64,000 nucleotides of DNA from Streptomyces sp. HNM0575 (GCF_012726265.1 NZ_JAASAG010000006.1:372001-436000); one strand, 5' to 3'. Counted from the stretch's first letter, positions 16,800 to 26,426 are shown. The notes: a model not told the origin generated them from the sequence alone. Program-made: numbers and translations.

Positions 16800-18017
16800 A
16801 TGAGGACACCCGACGCCTCCGGCCGTCCCGGTGCCACGGCGAGTACCGACGTACTGGTGGTCGGAGCAGGGCTGGCCGGGCTCCACACCGCCACGCTCCT
16901 CGCCCGGCGAGGACACGACGTACTCCTGGTGGAACGGCGGACCAGCCTCGGCCACGCGATCCGCACCACGGGAATCTTCGTGCGGAAGACGCTCGACGAC
17001 TTCCCGCTGCCCCAGGAGCACCTCGGGCCGCCGATCCGGCGAGTGATGCTCTACCCCCCTGGCATGCGCCGCCCGGTCGGCCTGGTCAGCGCCCGGGACG
17101 AGTACCGCGTGGGTGACATGGCGCCGCTCTATACGGCAGCGGCAGAGCTCGCGGCCGACGCCGGAGTGCGGATGGCCATGGGCACGAGCTACGCGGGCCG
17201 GCAGGGCGGCACCTTCCGGCTGACCGGCCGCGAGGGCACGACCGCGGTCCGGGCGCGCTTCGTCGTCGGTGCCGACGGAGCCCGTTCGAGAGTCGCCCGC
17301 GACCTCGCGCTCGACCGCAACCGGCACGTGCTGGTCGGCGCCGAAGAGGTCTTCGAACTGCCGGGTACGGACGAGCCGCCGACGTTCCACTGCGTTCTCG
17401 ACCCCTCCCTCGCCCCCGGCTACCTGGCCTGGGTGGTCAACGACGGGCAGCACGCCCATGTAGGCGTCGCGGGCTACGCGGACCGCTTCCCGGCGGGGCT
17501 TCGCGGAGCGTTGCAGCGGTTCAGCGCCTCCGCGCCCGGGCTGGCCGGCGTGGAACGCCCCGAGGCGGTGGAGCGGCGCGGAGGCCCGATTCCCGTCGGT
17601 GGAATGCTGCGTCGCGTCGGCTGCGCCGACGGACTTCTCGTCGGAGACGCGGCGGGCGCCGTCTCGCCGCTCACCGCCGGGGGCCTCGATCCGTGCCTCC
17701 GGCTGTCGGAGCACGCGGCCGCGGTCCTCGACGAGGCGCTGCGGGCCCGAAACCCGGGAGACGTCCTGACCGGCTACGACGGAGCCGCCCTGCGCGCCCG
17801 CTTCCGGGGACGGCTCATGCTCCGCAGAGGCCTGGCCCACGTGCGTACCCCGGCCATGGCGACGGCTGCATTCACGCTGCTCCGCACACCACTCGGCCAA
17901 GCCGCGGCCCGCCGCGTCCTCTTCGGCGACAAATCCTTCCCCACCCCTGAGCACGGTCGCCCATACGCGGGGCCTGAGCCCGCTGCGCGTATCCGCACCG
18001 GGTATGGCAAGCCCTGA
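16800..18017 (+). CDS. Geranylgeranyl-reductase-like FAD-dependent oxidoreductase
   Basis: The 405-residue flavoprotein has the N-terminal FAD Rossmann motif (VVGAGLAGLHTATLLARRG, about 20-38), the middle motif VGADGARSRVA (about 157) and the GD motif LLVGDAAGAVSPLTAGG (about 280-296). The last is typical of the geranylgeranyl reductase/FixC-like group of group A flavoproteins. The ATG at 16800 has GGGGAG upstream; in-frame upstream sequence lacks homology. Substrates in this family range from isoprenoid double bonds to aromatic hydroxylations, so the role is open. The 253 bp after it separate it from the defence island. Confidence 0.78.
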   Translation: MRTPDASGRPGATASTDVLVVGAGLAGLHTATLLARRGHDVLLVERRTSLGHAIRTTGIFVRKTLDDFPLPQEHLGPPIRRVMLYPPGMRRPVGLVSARDEYRVGDMAPLYTAAAELAADAGVRMAMGTSYAGRQGGTFRLTGREGTTAVRARFVVGADGARSRVARDLALDRNRHVLVGAEEVFELPGTDEPPTFHCVLDPSLAPGYLAWVVNDGQHAHVGVAGYADRFPAGLRGALQRFSASAPGLAGVERPEAVERRGGPIPVGGMLRRVGCADGLLVGDAAGAVSPLTAGGLDPCLRLSEHAAAVLDEALRARNPGDVLTGYDGAALRARFRGRLMLRRGLAHVRTPAMATAAFTLLRTPLGQAAARRVLFGDKSFPTPEHGRPYAGPEPAARIRTGYGKP

Positions 18018-18270
18018 GCAGGATGCATCGCGGAACGTAGTGCGATGTCGGGCGGATGGCGCAGCTGACGCCCGGACCGCTTTCAGAGGCTGCATCGCTC
18101 AGAGCCGCAGCCGTGCTCGGATCGCAGAATCTTGCGCATTGCCATTGGCCGGCCTCAGGGGTACCTCGGCGTGTACCGGCCCGAATACGTTGGTAGTTGA
18201 CGTCTTGGGTCCGCGAAGTCGTCCTCTGAGTCGCTTGTGAGACCATCGCCGACTCACAAGGAGGGGTGAC

Positions 18271-19266
18271 ATGGCAAAGCACGCTTTCGCAGGCTATGCG
18301 ATCAAAGTTCGCAGGCTTCGCGAAAAGGAAGAACTGCCGCTCGATGACTTCGACGGTGCGCGGGCGGATCTACTGAAAGAGTTCTACGGATTCTTCCTTC
18401 AACTCAAAGAGCGCCCGCACGACGTCAAGTCCCAGGAAGCGTCGATCGAGGCTCATGCGATCGACGGGAAGGACAGGCGGCTCTGTGTGAAGCTCGCCCT
18501 CGGGTCGTACGGCAAGCAATCGCGCATCCGGAACAGGGAGACAGGAGAGGTTCTCTTCCAGAAGGAAGAAGAGCACGTGGATCTCAGCGACCTACGCAAC
18601 TATCTGATCCTGCCCGAGGCTGCCGACACAGGATTTCTCTTCACGGAACGCCTCCACGGGCAAGGACTAAGGAGTGTCCTTGAGAGTTCCTTCCGGAAGG
18701 CGTTCGACGCGAAGTACCCGGGCTACACGATCGAGTTCAACAACGTGATGTCCGAGGCAGCTTACAAAACGTACCTGGAGCAGGGCGAAATCAAGGCGAT
18801 CCGTCTGGTGCGGACTTCGATCCCGGACGACCTCGCTGCGGTCTTCGAGGTCGAAGAGGAAGAAATGGGCACACTGGAGACGATCTTGAGGCCACGGCGC
18901 AACAAGTCTTTCCGGAAGAACAAGATTCAGGACGTCCTAAGCGGAGACAGGGATGTGTCGAGCGTCCTGCAGTGGCGCGACGTGCAGTACAGCGAAGTCA
19001 AGGTGCAAGTCAAGGTCGGCGGCACGATGCGAACGGTGTCGGTGTCGTCTGGTACAACACCTGCCATGCTGTACGACCTGGACGAAGAGCTCAACAAGGA
19101 CGGTGTGGAACTCACGGACGACTGGGCCTATGGGAAGGCCGCGCAGTACGCCGAGGATCTCGCACTGAGCATGGGTATAAGCGCTGATGTCATGCGCCGG
19201 AATTTCGACTGGCCGAGCGACTGGGATCACTATCGACTGGAGGTCCCGGGTGAGTCCGCTGATTGA
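18271..19266 (+). CDS. Uncharacterised soluble protein, first gene of a two-gene unit with a membrane partner
   Basis: I do not recognise a named domain. The 331-residue protein is highly charged, has no signal peptide or membrane segment, and shows an acidic EVEEEEMG stretch near 190 followed by a basic patch RPRRNKSFRKNK (about 210). A C-terminal region about 235-310 looks like a separate beta-rich domain. AAGGAGGGG precedes the ATG at 18271. Its end overlaps the 19250 membrane gene by 17 nt, so the two are co-translated. A soluble protein with a four-helix membrane partner recalls the composition of Kiwa (KwaB with KwaA), but the gene order is reversed and I cannot show homology. It opens the defence island. 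Confidence 0.8.
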   Translation: MAKHAFAGYAIKVRRLREKEELPLDDFDGARADLLKEFYGFFLQLKERPHDVKSQEASIEAHAIDGKDRRLCVKLALGSYGKQSRIRNRETGEVLFQKEEEHVDLSDLRNYLILPEAADTGFLFTERLHGQGLRSVLESSFRKAFDAKYPGYTIEFNNVMSEAAYKTYLEQGEIKAIRLVRTSIPDDLAAVFEVEEEEMGTLETILRPRRNKSFRKNKIQDVLSGDRDVSSVLQWRDVQYSEVKVQVKVGGTMRTVSVSSGTTPAMLYDLDEELNKDGVELTDDWAYGKAAQYAEDLALSMGISADVMRRNFDWPSDWDHYRLEVPGESAD

Positions 19267-19738
19267 CGTCGTCCCGATCGTCAAAGACCATTTCTCCAAC
19301 CTGCGTAGCCAGCGTACGGGTAAATACATGTGGGACGCCGTGGCACTTTTCTACGGGGCGCCTCTCACATTAGGAATTCTGGGGATTCTGCTGGAGTGGA
19401 GGGTGGACGGAGTGGGGAACATCCTCGCCGCCTTCGCTCTGCTCGCCGGGTTGTTGTTCAATCTCCTGGTGCTTCTCTTCGATGTCGCCCTCAAAGCGAA
19501 GTCGAGTTCGACGGAGCTGAAGCTGGAGCTCGCCAAGCAGATCCAGTCGACGGTGACGTACGCGCTTCTGATCTCGCTTGTCACGGTTGTAGTCTTGGGA
19601 GTGGAGGCAGGGATGGGGGTCGAACGCATCGACCGCTGGGTGAGCGGAGTCGTGATCGCTCTGCTCGCACACTTCGTTCTGACGCTCATGATGATCCTGC
19701 GTAGGATCAGAGCCGCGTTCCTGAACAACTTCCGTTGA
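19250..19738 (+). CDS. Small four-helix integral membrane protein
   Basis: The 162-residue protein has four predicted membrane segments, at about 25-47, 58-84, 104-125 and 134-156, with a short charged N-terminus and a basic C-terminus (RRIRAAFLNNFR). GTG 19250 is chosen because CTGGAGG lies just upstream and no homology precedes it. It overlaps the 18271 gene by 17 nt. A TTA codon occurs at 19370. By analogy with two-gene anti-phage systems it could be a membrane-acting effector controlled by the soluble partner; this is inference only. Confidence 0.75.
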   Translation: MSPLIDVVPIVKDHFSNLRSQRTGKYMWDAVALFYGAPLTLGILGILLEWRVDGVGNILAAFALLAGLLFNLLVLLFDVALKAKSSSTELKLELAKQIQSTVTYALLISLVTVVVLGVEAGMGVERIDRWVSGVVIALLAHFVLTLMMILRRIRAAFLNNFR

Positions 19739-19851
19739 TTCGGAGCTGATTGTCCGGATGCGAGCGGAGGCGCTTGCGGAGGCCCGTAACATGACGGTCG
19801 CCGTGCGGCTCTCCACCGCCCATCCCGTATGCACCTGTGAAACAGAAGTCG

Positions 19852-20307
19852 ATGACTGACCGTTCCGATCGCCACGCTTCGACGGGCTCGTGGGCCTCCT
19901 CGCCCGCCACACGTCGAAGCATGCAGTCCAACAAGGGGCGCGACACCGGCCCCGAACTCGCTCTGCGCCGTGCAGTCCACGCGATGGGCATGCGGTACAG
20001 GGTGTCGATGCGGCCGATCCGATCGGTTCGGCGCACGGCCGACCTGGTCTTCACCCGCGCCCGTCTGGCCGTGTTCGTGGACGGCTGTTTCTGGCACGGA
20101 TGTCCGGAGCACCACACGGTCGCGAAGACGAATGCCGAGTACTGGGCCGCGAAAGTGGAGAAGAATCGAGCCCGTGATCGCGAGACCGACGGCCTTCTGG
20201 CATCGGAGGGGTGGACGGTTCTTCGAGTCTGGGAGCACGAAGATCCGTCGGTTTGCGCCGCTCGCGTGCGGGACGCCTACCGTAGCCGCATGGAGCTTGG
20301 AGACTAG
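19852..20307 (+). CDS. vsr: Vsr-like very short patch repair endonuclease
   Basis: The 151-residue protein has the Vsr fold motifs: GRDTGPELALRRAVHAMGMRY (about 30-50, with the conserved Glu), TADLVF with the catalytic Asp (about 63) and FVDGCFWHGCPEH (about 76-88, zinc and active-site His/Cys cluster). Vsr enzymes nick at T:G mismatches arising from deaminated 5-methylcytosine, and relatives in phage-defence operons may act as restriction nucleases. The ATG at 19852 is used; GTG 19837 is also open, and neither has a good Shine-Dalgarno. It fits with the two cytosine methyltransferase genes downstream. Confidence 0.88.
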   Translation: MTDRSDRHASTGSWASSPATRRSMQSNKGRDTGPELALRRAVHAMGMRYRVSMRPIRSVRRTADLVFTRARLAVFVDGCFWHGCPEHHTVAKTNAEYWAAKVEKNRARDRETDGLLASEGWTVLRVWEHEDPSVCAARVRDAYRSRMELGD

Positions 20308-20731
20308 TAAGCGGCTGCTCAATTCGCTTTTTGCATGGGCTCGTTGTCGTGAAGAGTCTTAACCGGCTTGAGAACACTGTCCGTTGCTGTTGCAAGACAT
20401 TTTGTGAATGCTCCGAGGGCCTCGCGTGACGTCCGGTCTGGTAAGCGCATCGTCCAGTAGTATCAAGGGAGTTCGAGAACAAGGGTGTTGCTTGCAGCGC
20501 CTCCCTGCCGCGCTGCCCACCGGAGTTCCGACCCGCGGATACTCGAAGCACCTGGGGGAGCGATCAGCGAAGTCTCAGACGGGCGGAAGACCGCAGTCGG
20601 TGAGGGTTGCCTTCGGCTGACGGAGAGGCCCTGGCCCTGCATGTCGTTCGACGGGTCTCGACTGCCGCTTCTGTACGGCCAGCCGTCTGCTGCCGGCGTC
20701 TGCACATGTCGATTCACTTGAGCGAGGTCTT
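20308..20731. other. Intergenic region, 424 bp, no supported gene
   Basis: Between the Vsr and Z1 genes the DNA is comparatively A/T-rich at its left end and shows no frame with coding character or homology on either strand. It probably carries the promoter of the Z1 gene; TAGTAT near 20458 resembles a -10 hexamer but lacks a convincing -35. Confidence 0.4.
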
Positions 20732-23659
20732 GTGACTGACGGCACCACCTACCGATCCCTGCTCGCCGTGCACAAGGCCGCCCTGCGTAGGTTGCTGCGG
20801 CCCGTAATGCTCCGCGCGTTGGTAGACATCCACGGTGAAGAGGCCGAGCCCGGAGCCGATCTCTCGGAAGGCGCTTTCCGCAAGGCGTTGACGGAGCCGA
20901 GCGAGGGTGCCCTCCTCCGGCTGTGGAACTCGCGATTGCTTCAGTGGGACATCGCGGAGGGCTCCTGGACGAAGACGGAGCCGCGCACGGCCGAGCGTCG
21001 GTTTGAGGTGTATGACCGGCTCGGCCTCGAAGCGGAGACCCGCCAGCTCTTGACCGAGCTGGCGCCGGTCTCCCGTGTGAGGGGCGAGGTCGTCATCAGT
21101 GGTGATACCCCCACGGTGTGGGACGCCGAATCGCGGGACGGACACGAATGGTACTGGCCGCGGTACAAGGAGTACCTGGAAGAGCAGCAGGGGTGGGACA
21201 GCGACTCTGTCGGCAACCTCGACAGCGCTTCGGAGCGGGTCGTCCGACACCTGGCCGATCCGACAGCAGCGAAGCCGTACGCGTCCCGCGGCCTCGTCGT
21301 GGGGTACGTGCAGTCAGGGAAGACGGCGAATTTCACCGGGGTGATCGCAAAGGCCCTGGACGGCGGCTACCGGCTCGTGATCGTTCTCGGAGGCAGGCTC
21401 AACCTTCTCCGTGCCCAGACTCAGCGGCGTATCGACAAGGAGCTTGTGGGTCGCGAGAACCTGCTCCGTAACGTCACCGACGAGCTCGAGATGGATTATG
21501 CGGCCGACACGGACTGGATAGACGGCGAGTTCCTGGAGCACGGTGTGAAGCCGTCCGACGCGGGCGCGTTCGACATCATCCGTCTCACCACACGTGACGA
21601 CGACTACCGGGCGCTGAACCAAGGCATTAGCGCGCTCGAACGCGACAAGCGCGAGCGCTCGCTACCTCTCTACGATCCCGTGAACTTGCACAGCAGCAAC
21701 GCGCAGCTGATGGTCGTCAAGAAGCACACGACCGTGCTGCAACACCTGATCAAAGATCTTAAGCGGGTCGGCGACGAGCTGCTTCAGGAGCTGCCGGTGC
21801 TCGTCATCGACGACGAGTCCGACGAGGCGTCCGTGAACACGACTTTGAGCAAGAATCGGGATTCCAAACGCACGGCGATCAACCAACATATTTCGTCCCT
21901 GCTGGGAATGCTGCCGCGCGCGCAGTATGTCGGCTACACGGCGACGCCCTACGCCAACGTCTTTGTGGATCCCAGTGACGATAAGGACATCTTCCCCCGC
22001 GACTTCATCGTCTCCCTGGACCGCCCGCACGGCTACATGGGGGCGAGGGAGTTTCACGATTTCCATCTGGGTCCGGAGGATGAGCGCCCCCTGAAGAACT
22101 CCAACGAGCGGTGCTACGTCAGGGACATCCGTAACACCGACGGGCGTGTGGACGAGGACGCCGAACTGCGCGAGGCGATGGACATGTTCGTCCTCAGCGG
22201 AGCCATGAAGCTGTATCGCGAAGGCAAGGCGGGGCTGAAGCCGTTCCGGCACCACACGATGCTCGTCCACGAGTCCCAACGTCAGGACGACCACAGGGAG
22301 TTGTTGGTCCGCGTCCGCAGGCTGTGGACGAGAAGCGAATACACGGGTGAGGCAGGGCAGAAGCGCCTGCGGCGACTGTTCGACGATGACCTGAAACCTG
22401 TCTCGCTTGCTCGCGCGGGCGAACTGCCGGTCCCCGAGTCCTACGACGAGCTCCAGCCCTACGCCAGTGAAGCCTGGCGGAAGATCGGCGCCGACAATCA
22501 GCCGGTCATCGTGGTCAACGGCGACAAGGAGATCGAGAATCGTGAAGTGGACTTCGAGGGCACCAATGTCTGGAAGATCATCATCGGAGGGCAGAAGCTC
22601 TCTCGCGGGTTCACCGTCGAAGGACTGACAGTGAGCTACTACCGTCGTCTGGCCACTAACGGTTCCACGCTCATGCAGATGGGACGCTGGTTCGGGTTCC
22701 GCAAGGGGTACCAGGATCTCGTACGTCTCTACATCGACCGGAGCGTCGAGAGGAAGCATGAAGACGTAGACCTCTACAGCGCGTTCGAGGCCATCTGCCG
22801 GGACGAAGAGGACTTCCGCGAGCAGCTTCGCCAGTACTCGGTGACAGTGAACGGCAAGCCCCAGGTCACGCCTGCGCAGGTCCCCCCGTTGGTGTCGCAG
22901 CGCCTTCCCTGGCTGCGGCCGACGTCGAAGAACAAGATGTACAACACGCAGGTCGCGTCCCAGGCCTCTCCCGGGAAGATCACGACTCTGACGTGCTTCC
23001 CGAAGACGGAGTCGGCGCTGGCTCACAACACCCGGAAGTGGGAGCCGGTCTTCGACCGCCTCTCGTCCGAGGCGACTTTGTTCACGGGTCAGGACACCAA
23101 GGGCGTCGTCAGATCATTCGACGCGTTGACCGCGGTGATCGATCCACAGGAGTTCCTCGACATCGCGAAGGACCTCATGTGGCTCAGCAACCACGACTTC
23201 GCCCCGCATCTGCAGCATCTGCGGGAGCTGACCGAGGCCGAGGAGAGGCTGAACGACTGGCTGGTCCTAGCTCCACAGCACCAGAGGACGACTCGGAACG
23301 TCGCTCGGTTGGAGGCAGTAGATCGGACGCTCTCGTGGTTCCAGCGGCAGCGCCGTCGCGGTCGCGGGGACGCCTTCGGTGAGATCACCGAACCCAGGCA
23401 TCGTCCTGTCGCCGAGCGGATCGCCGGAGCGACGACCGACTACCACGATTCCGCGACAGAGTCGTTCGTCCGTTCCCGTCGCGGAGTGATCTTGCTCTAC
23501 CCCGTGGTCGAGAAGCCCGGCGAGAGCGTGGAGACGACTCAGAAGACGGGTGTACTCGACCCGAAGAGCATGGTGACCGCGTTCAGTTTCGTCAGCCCGA
23601 TGTCGGCCCGTCGACACGACGAACCGTGGGTGCGCTTCATGGCCATCGACACGTCGTAG
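20732..23659 (+). CDS. Z1-domain protein (P-loop NTPase of MORC-linked restriction systems)
   Basis: The 975-residue protein carries a helicase-like P-loop core: Walker A GYVQSGKTANFTG (about 190), Walker B region VIDDESDEASVN (about 357), GYTATPYANVF (about 401), then the Z1 hallmark GGQKLSRGFTVEGLTVSYYR (about 619-638) and QMGRWFGFRKGY (about 648). The Z1 domain is known mainly from bacterial defence operons with cytosine methyltransferases and GHKL ATPases, where it is predicted to act as an ATP-dependent restriction subunit. The GTG at 20732 has GAGCGAGG upstream. Length and motifs look intact. It precedes the methylase homologue by 115 bp. Confidence 0.87.
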   Translation: MTDGTTYRSLLAVHKAALRRLLRPVMLRALVDIHGEEAEPGADLSEGAFRKALTEPSEGALLRLWNSRLLQWDIAEGSWTKTEPRTAERRFEVYDRLGLEAETRQLLTELAPVSRVRGEVVISGDTPTVWDAESRDGHEWYWPRYKEYLEEQQGWDSDSVGNLDSASERVVRHLADPTAAKPYASRGLVVGYVQSGKTANFTGVIAKALDGGYRLVIVLGGRLNLLRAQTQRRIDKELVGRENLLRNVTDELEMDYAADTDWIDGEFLEHGVKPSDAGAFDIIRLTTRDDDYRALNQGISALERDKRERSLPLYDPVNLHSSNAQLMVVKKHTTVLQHLIKDLKRVGDELLQELPVLVIDDESDEASVNTTLSKNRDSKRTAINQHISSLLGMLPRAQYVGYTATPYANVFVDPSDDKDIFPRDFIVSLDRPHGYMGAREFHDFHLGPEDERPLKNSNERCYVRDIRNTDGRVDEDAELREAMDMFVLSGAMKLYREGKAGLKPFRHHTMLVHESQRQDDHRELLVRVRRLWTRSEYTGEAGQKRLRRLFDDDLKPVSLARAGELPVPESYDELQPYASEAWRKIGADNQPVIVVNGDKEIENREVDFEGTNVWKIIIGGQKLSRGFTVEGLTVSYYRRLATNGSTLMQMGRWFGFRKGYQDLVRLYIDRSVERKHEDVDLYSAFEAICRDEEDFREQLRQYSVTVNGKPQVTPAQVPPLVSQRLPWLRPTSKNKMYNTQVASQASPGKITTLTCFPKTESALAHNTRKWEPVFDRLSSEATLFTGQDTKGVVRSFDALTAVIDPQEFLDIAKDLMWLSNHDFAPHLQHLRELTEAEERLNDWLVLAPQHQRTTRNVARLEAVDRTLSWFQRQRRRGRGDAFGEITEPRHRPVAERIAGATTDYHDSATESFVRSRRGVILLYPVVEKPGESVETTQKTGVLDPKSMVTAFSFVSPMSARRHDEPWVRFMAIDTS

Positions 23660-23774
23660 GCGGAGGACGCCATGGTGACAGCCCGACTGACATCCGCGTG
23701 CAGAGCGTAAGGGTCCAACGGACGTTCAACACAGCCCACTTCGGCCCTACTGCGAACATTGACATGGGGGACGG

Positions 23775-24746
23775 TTGAGCAAGAGACGCGTGTTGGTATC
23801 GCTGGAGATCTGCGCAGGCGCAGGCGGTCAGGCGACGGGGTTGGAGCATGCGGGTTTCTTCCCCCGGATGCTCGTGGACTCCGATGACGACCCCTGTCGG
23901 ACGCTCAAGTGGAACCGCCGTTCCTGGCGGGTCGAGAACGCCGACATCGGTGAGTTCGATCCTTACGTCTTCGAAGAGACCCGCGGGGTCGACCTGCTGA
24001 GCGGCGGCCTGCCGCGGGTGCAGTCCGCCGCGACGGCGACCCGTGTGGACAACGCCGAACCGTTGCGGGTGCTCCGCGATGCGGCGGGTCTCGCACGCGT
24101 CGTCCGGCCGCGCGCGGTACTCCTCGAGAACATGCCGGATCTCGTCGAAAGCGATCAATTCGCCGGCATACGGGAGGAGTTGAGGGAGGCGCTGACCGCG
24201 CTCGGATACGTGGTCTCGTGGGGCGTCCTGAACGCCGCCGACCATGGTGTCCCACAGGACCGCAGCCACGGTTTCCTCGTGGCCCTCCGAGACGATGCCG
24301 CAGAACCCTTCCACTGGCCTGCCCCGAATGCGGATCCCGCGCCCACGCTCGGGGAGACCCTGAGAGTCTCCATGGCCTCCAAGGGATGGCCCGGCGCCGA
24401 CGCGTGGGCTGCCCGTGCCGACGCGCTCGCACCCGCGCTGGTCGGCGGCTCCGCGGAACGTGGCGGTCCCGATCTGGGACCGACCGGTCAGAAGCGGAAG
24501 TGGGCCCGCCTCGGCGTCGAGGGGAAGAGCCTCTGGAACGACGTGCCGGGCCCGGGATTCGCGTCGGACGGCCTGCCGCACATCACCGTCCGACAGGCCG
24601 CCGATCTCCAAGGCTTCCCGCAGAACTGGCAGTTCTGCGGCCTGAAGGGATCCACGTACCGCCAGGTCGCCCTCGCACTGCCCCCACTCGTGGCCGCGGC
24701 CGTGGGCAGGCAGCTCGTGCGCGCCCTCGAAGGGGCTGGAGACTGA
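23775..24746 (+). CDS. Cytosine-5 DNA methyltransferase homologue lacking the catalytic cysteine
   Basis: The 323-residue protein has the C5-methyltransferase order of motifs: I (CAGAGGQATGLEHAG, about 13-27), VI (LLENMPDLV, about 116), VIII (GVPQDRSHGF, about 158) and X near the C-terminus (STYRQVALALPP). Motif IV, normally GGPPCQ, reads GGLPRVQSAAT at about 77-87, so Arg replaces the nucleophilic Cys. It should still bind S-adenosylmethionine and DNA but cannot methylate by the standard covalent route. It may act as a sensor or partner subunit for the Z1 and GHKL proteins or for the intact methylase at 26526. The start is TTG 23775, with GGGGGACGG upstream. Confidence 0.82.
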   Translation: MSKRRVLVSLEICAGAGGQATGLEHAGFFPRMLVDSDDDPCRTLKWNRRSWRVENADIGEFDPYVFEETRGVDLLSGGLPRVQSAATATRVDNAEPLRVLRDAAGLARVVRPRAVLLENMPDLVESDQFAGIREELREALTALGYVVSWGVLNAADHGVPQDRSHGFLVALRDDAAEPFHWPAPNADPAPTLGETLRVSMASKGWPGADAWAARADALAPALVGGSAERGGPDLGPTGQKRKWARLGVEGKSLWNDVPGPGFASDGLPHITVRQAADLQGFPQNWQFCGLKGSTYRQVALALPPLVAAAVGRQLVRALEGAGD

Positions 24747-24767
24747 CGGCAGTCGACTCACCAATGG

Positions 24768-24789
24768 GCACCGGCGCTCGGGCCGGTGC
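24768..24789. terminator. Stem-loop after the methyltransferase homologue
   Basis: GCACCGGC (24768-24775) pairs perfectly with GCCGGTGC (24782-24789) across a 6-nt loop, 22 bp after the stop codon. It probably ends or attenuates the transcript before the GHKL ATPase gene, which would then have its own promoter. Confidence 0.55.
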
Positions 24790-24893
24790 TCAACCGTTAT
24801 GAAACAGACAGAGCGGAGAAGTCGGTTCCACGATCCCGAATCGATGCGAGAACGTACGATCGACTCAAAAGCCTTCAGGTGCGGAGGATCAGG

Positions 24894-26426
24894 ATGAACG
24901 ACTGGCGATTCGACGTACCGACCACCGGGACCAAACATCTTCCCCCGGACGCCCGTTACGTAGAGGCACTGAGCAGCCAGGGCTACGCCTTCGAGGTCGC
25001 AGTCGCGGACCTGATCGACAACTCGATCGACGCGGGAGCCAGGGACGTCGTCGTCCACTTCCTCCGCGACGGGCCCCGGCTCGTCTCGCTCCTGGTCGTC
25101 GACGACGGCTGTGGCATGAACGAGGGGCAACTGGACGTCGCCATGACCGTCGGCGGTCGACGTACGTACGAGGAAAGCTCGCTGGGAATGTTCGGCACAG
25201 GCCTGAAGTCCGCGTCCCTCTCCCACGCCGAAGCAGTCACCGTCGTCTCCACCACGAAGACGACTCGGTCCGTGGGCCGTCGCTGGACCATGGAAGGCGC
25301 TCGCTCCAACTTCCAGTGCGACGTCGTCGACCCGGACTACGCCCAGTCGCTGGTCGATCGGTACTACGACAAGCCCATCCTGTGGCACGGCACGATCGTG
25401 CGTTGGGATGCCGTGAAGGACTTCCCGTCGACGGGGGACAGTCGCCAGACCGATATGTACCTGAATCGCGTCTTCAACAAGTTGGGCCTGCACCTGGGCC
25501 TGCATCTGCACCGCTTCCTGGAGCGCGACGACTTCAACATCACCATCGCCGTCGAGGACGTGCGGTCGAGGAACGTCTATATGCAGTTCGGGGTCGGTCC
25601 GTTGAACCCGTTCGCGCATCCGGTCAGCGGACACCGGGACTATCCGCGTCGGTTCACCGCCCCGGTCGAGGGCGTCGGAGACGTGCAGTTGGAAGCAGCG
25701 GTCTGGCCTCCGAAGTCGAGCAAGACCGAGTTCAAGGCCGTCGGAACTGTCATGAACAAGCAGGGTTTCTACTTTTACCGGAACGACCGGCTCGTCCAGG
25801 CCGGCGGCTGGAACGGCTTCCGCCAGCCCGAACAGCACCTGGCGCTGGCCCGGGTCGCCGTCGAGCTGCCGTCGAAGCATAACGACGTCTTCCGGCTCAC
25901 GGTGAAGAAGTCCGGCGTCGAGACGTCTCCCGCCTTCGCCGACTCCCTGGAGAAGGCCACGGACGACGAAGGGCGAGAATTCGGGCAGTACTTGAAAGAC
26001 GCTCAGGATGCATACCGGAGGGGCAGCAAGCGAGCGGGAGGAGTGCAACGCCCCGAGACGCTGCCGCCGGGAGAAGGCTTGGCTCCTGCGGTTCGCGAGG
26101 CGATCGAGACCGAACTGCCCATGAAGTGGGGCGACCCGGTCTCGGTGCTCTGGGAGGAACTCGACCAGAACGTGTTCTTCGACATCGACCGTGAGACGAG
26201 CACCGTCATCCTCAACAGCCGCTTTCGCGAGGCGGTGTTGGGCGATCGGAAGCGGGCCCTCGACGACGCCCCGCTGATCAAGACGCTGACGTACCTGCTT
26301 CTCAACAAGCTCTTCGAGTCGGAACGCCCGAGCGCGAAGCAGAGGGACCACATTCAGATGCTGCAGTCGATCCTGGCGGCGGCGGCCCACGCCGAACTCG
26401 GTCACGTCGCGGAGAGCGAAACCTGA
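24894..26426 (+). CDS. MORC/MutL-type GHKL ATPase of a restriction-modification locus
   Basis: The 510-residue protein has the Bergerat ATP-binding fold: N motif ADLIDNSIDAGA (about 39-50, with the catalytic E/D-xx-N region), G1 DDGCGMN (about 70) and G2 lid LGMFGTGLKSASLS (about 97-110). This spacing is that of the MutL/MORC/Hsp90-like group rather than sensor kinases. A domain continuing to about 330 resembles the S5-like transducer, and the C-terminus is charged. ATG 24894 has GGAGGATCAGG upstream and gives the typical length. In such loci the ATPase is thought to clamp or loop DNA for the associated nuclease. Confidence 0.87.
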   Translation: MNDWRFDVPTTGTKHLPPDARYVEALSSQGYAFEVAVADLIDNSIDAGARDVVVHFLRDGPRLVSLLVVDDGCGMNEGQLDVAMTVGGRRTYEESSLGMFGTGLKSASLSHAEAVTVVSTTKTTRSVGRRWTMEGARSNFQCDVVDPDYAQSLVDRYYDKPILWHGTIVRWDAVKDFPSTGDSRQTDMYLNRVFNKLGLHLGLHLHRFLERDDFNITIAVEDVRSRNVYMQFGVGPLNPFAHPVSGHRDYPRRFTAPVEGVGDVQLEAAVWPPKSSKTEFKAVGTVMNKQGFYFYRNDRLVQAGGWNGFRQPEQHLALARVAVELPSKHNDVFRLTVKKSGVETSPAFADSLEKATDDEGREFGQYLKDAQDAYRRGSKRAGGVQRPETLPPGEGLAPAVREAIETELPMKWGDPVSVLWEELDQNVFFDIDRETSTVILNSRFREAVLGDRKRALDDAPLIKTLTYLLLNKLFESERPSAKQRDHIQMLQSILAAAAHAELGHVAESET

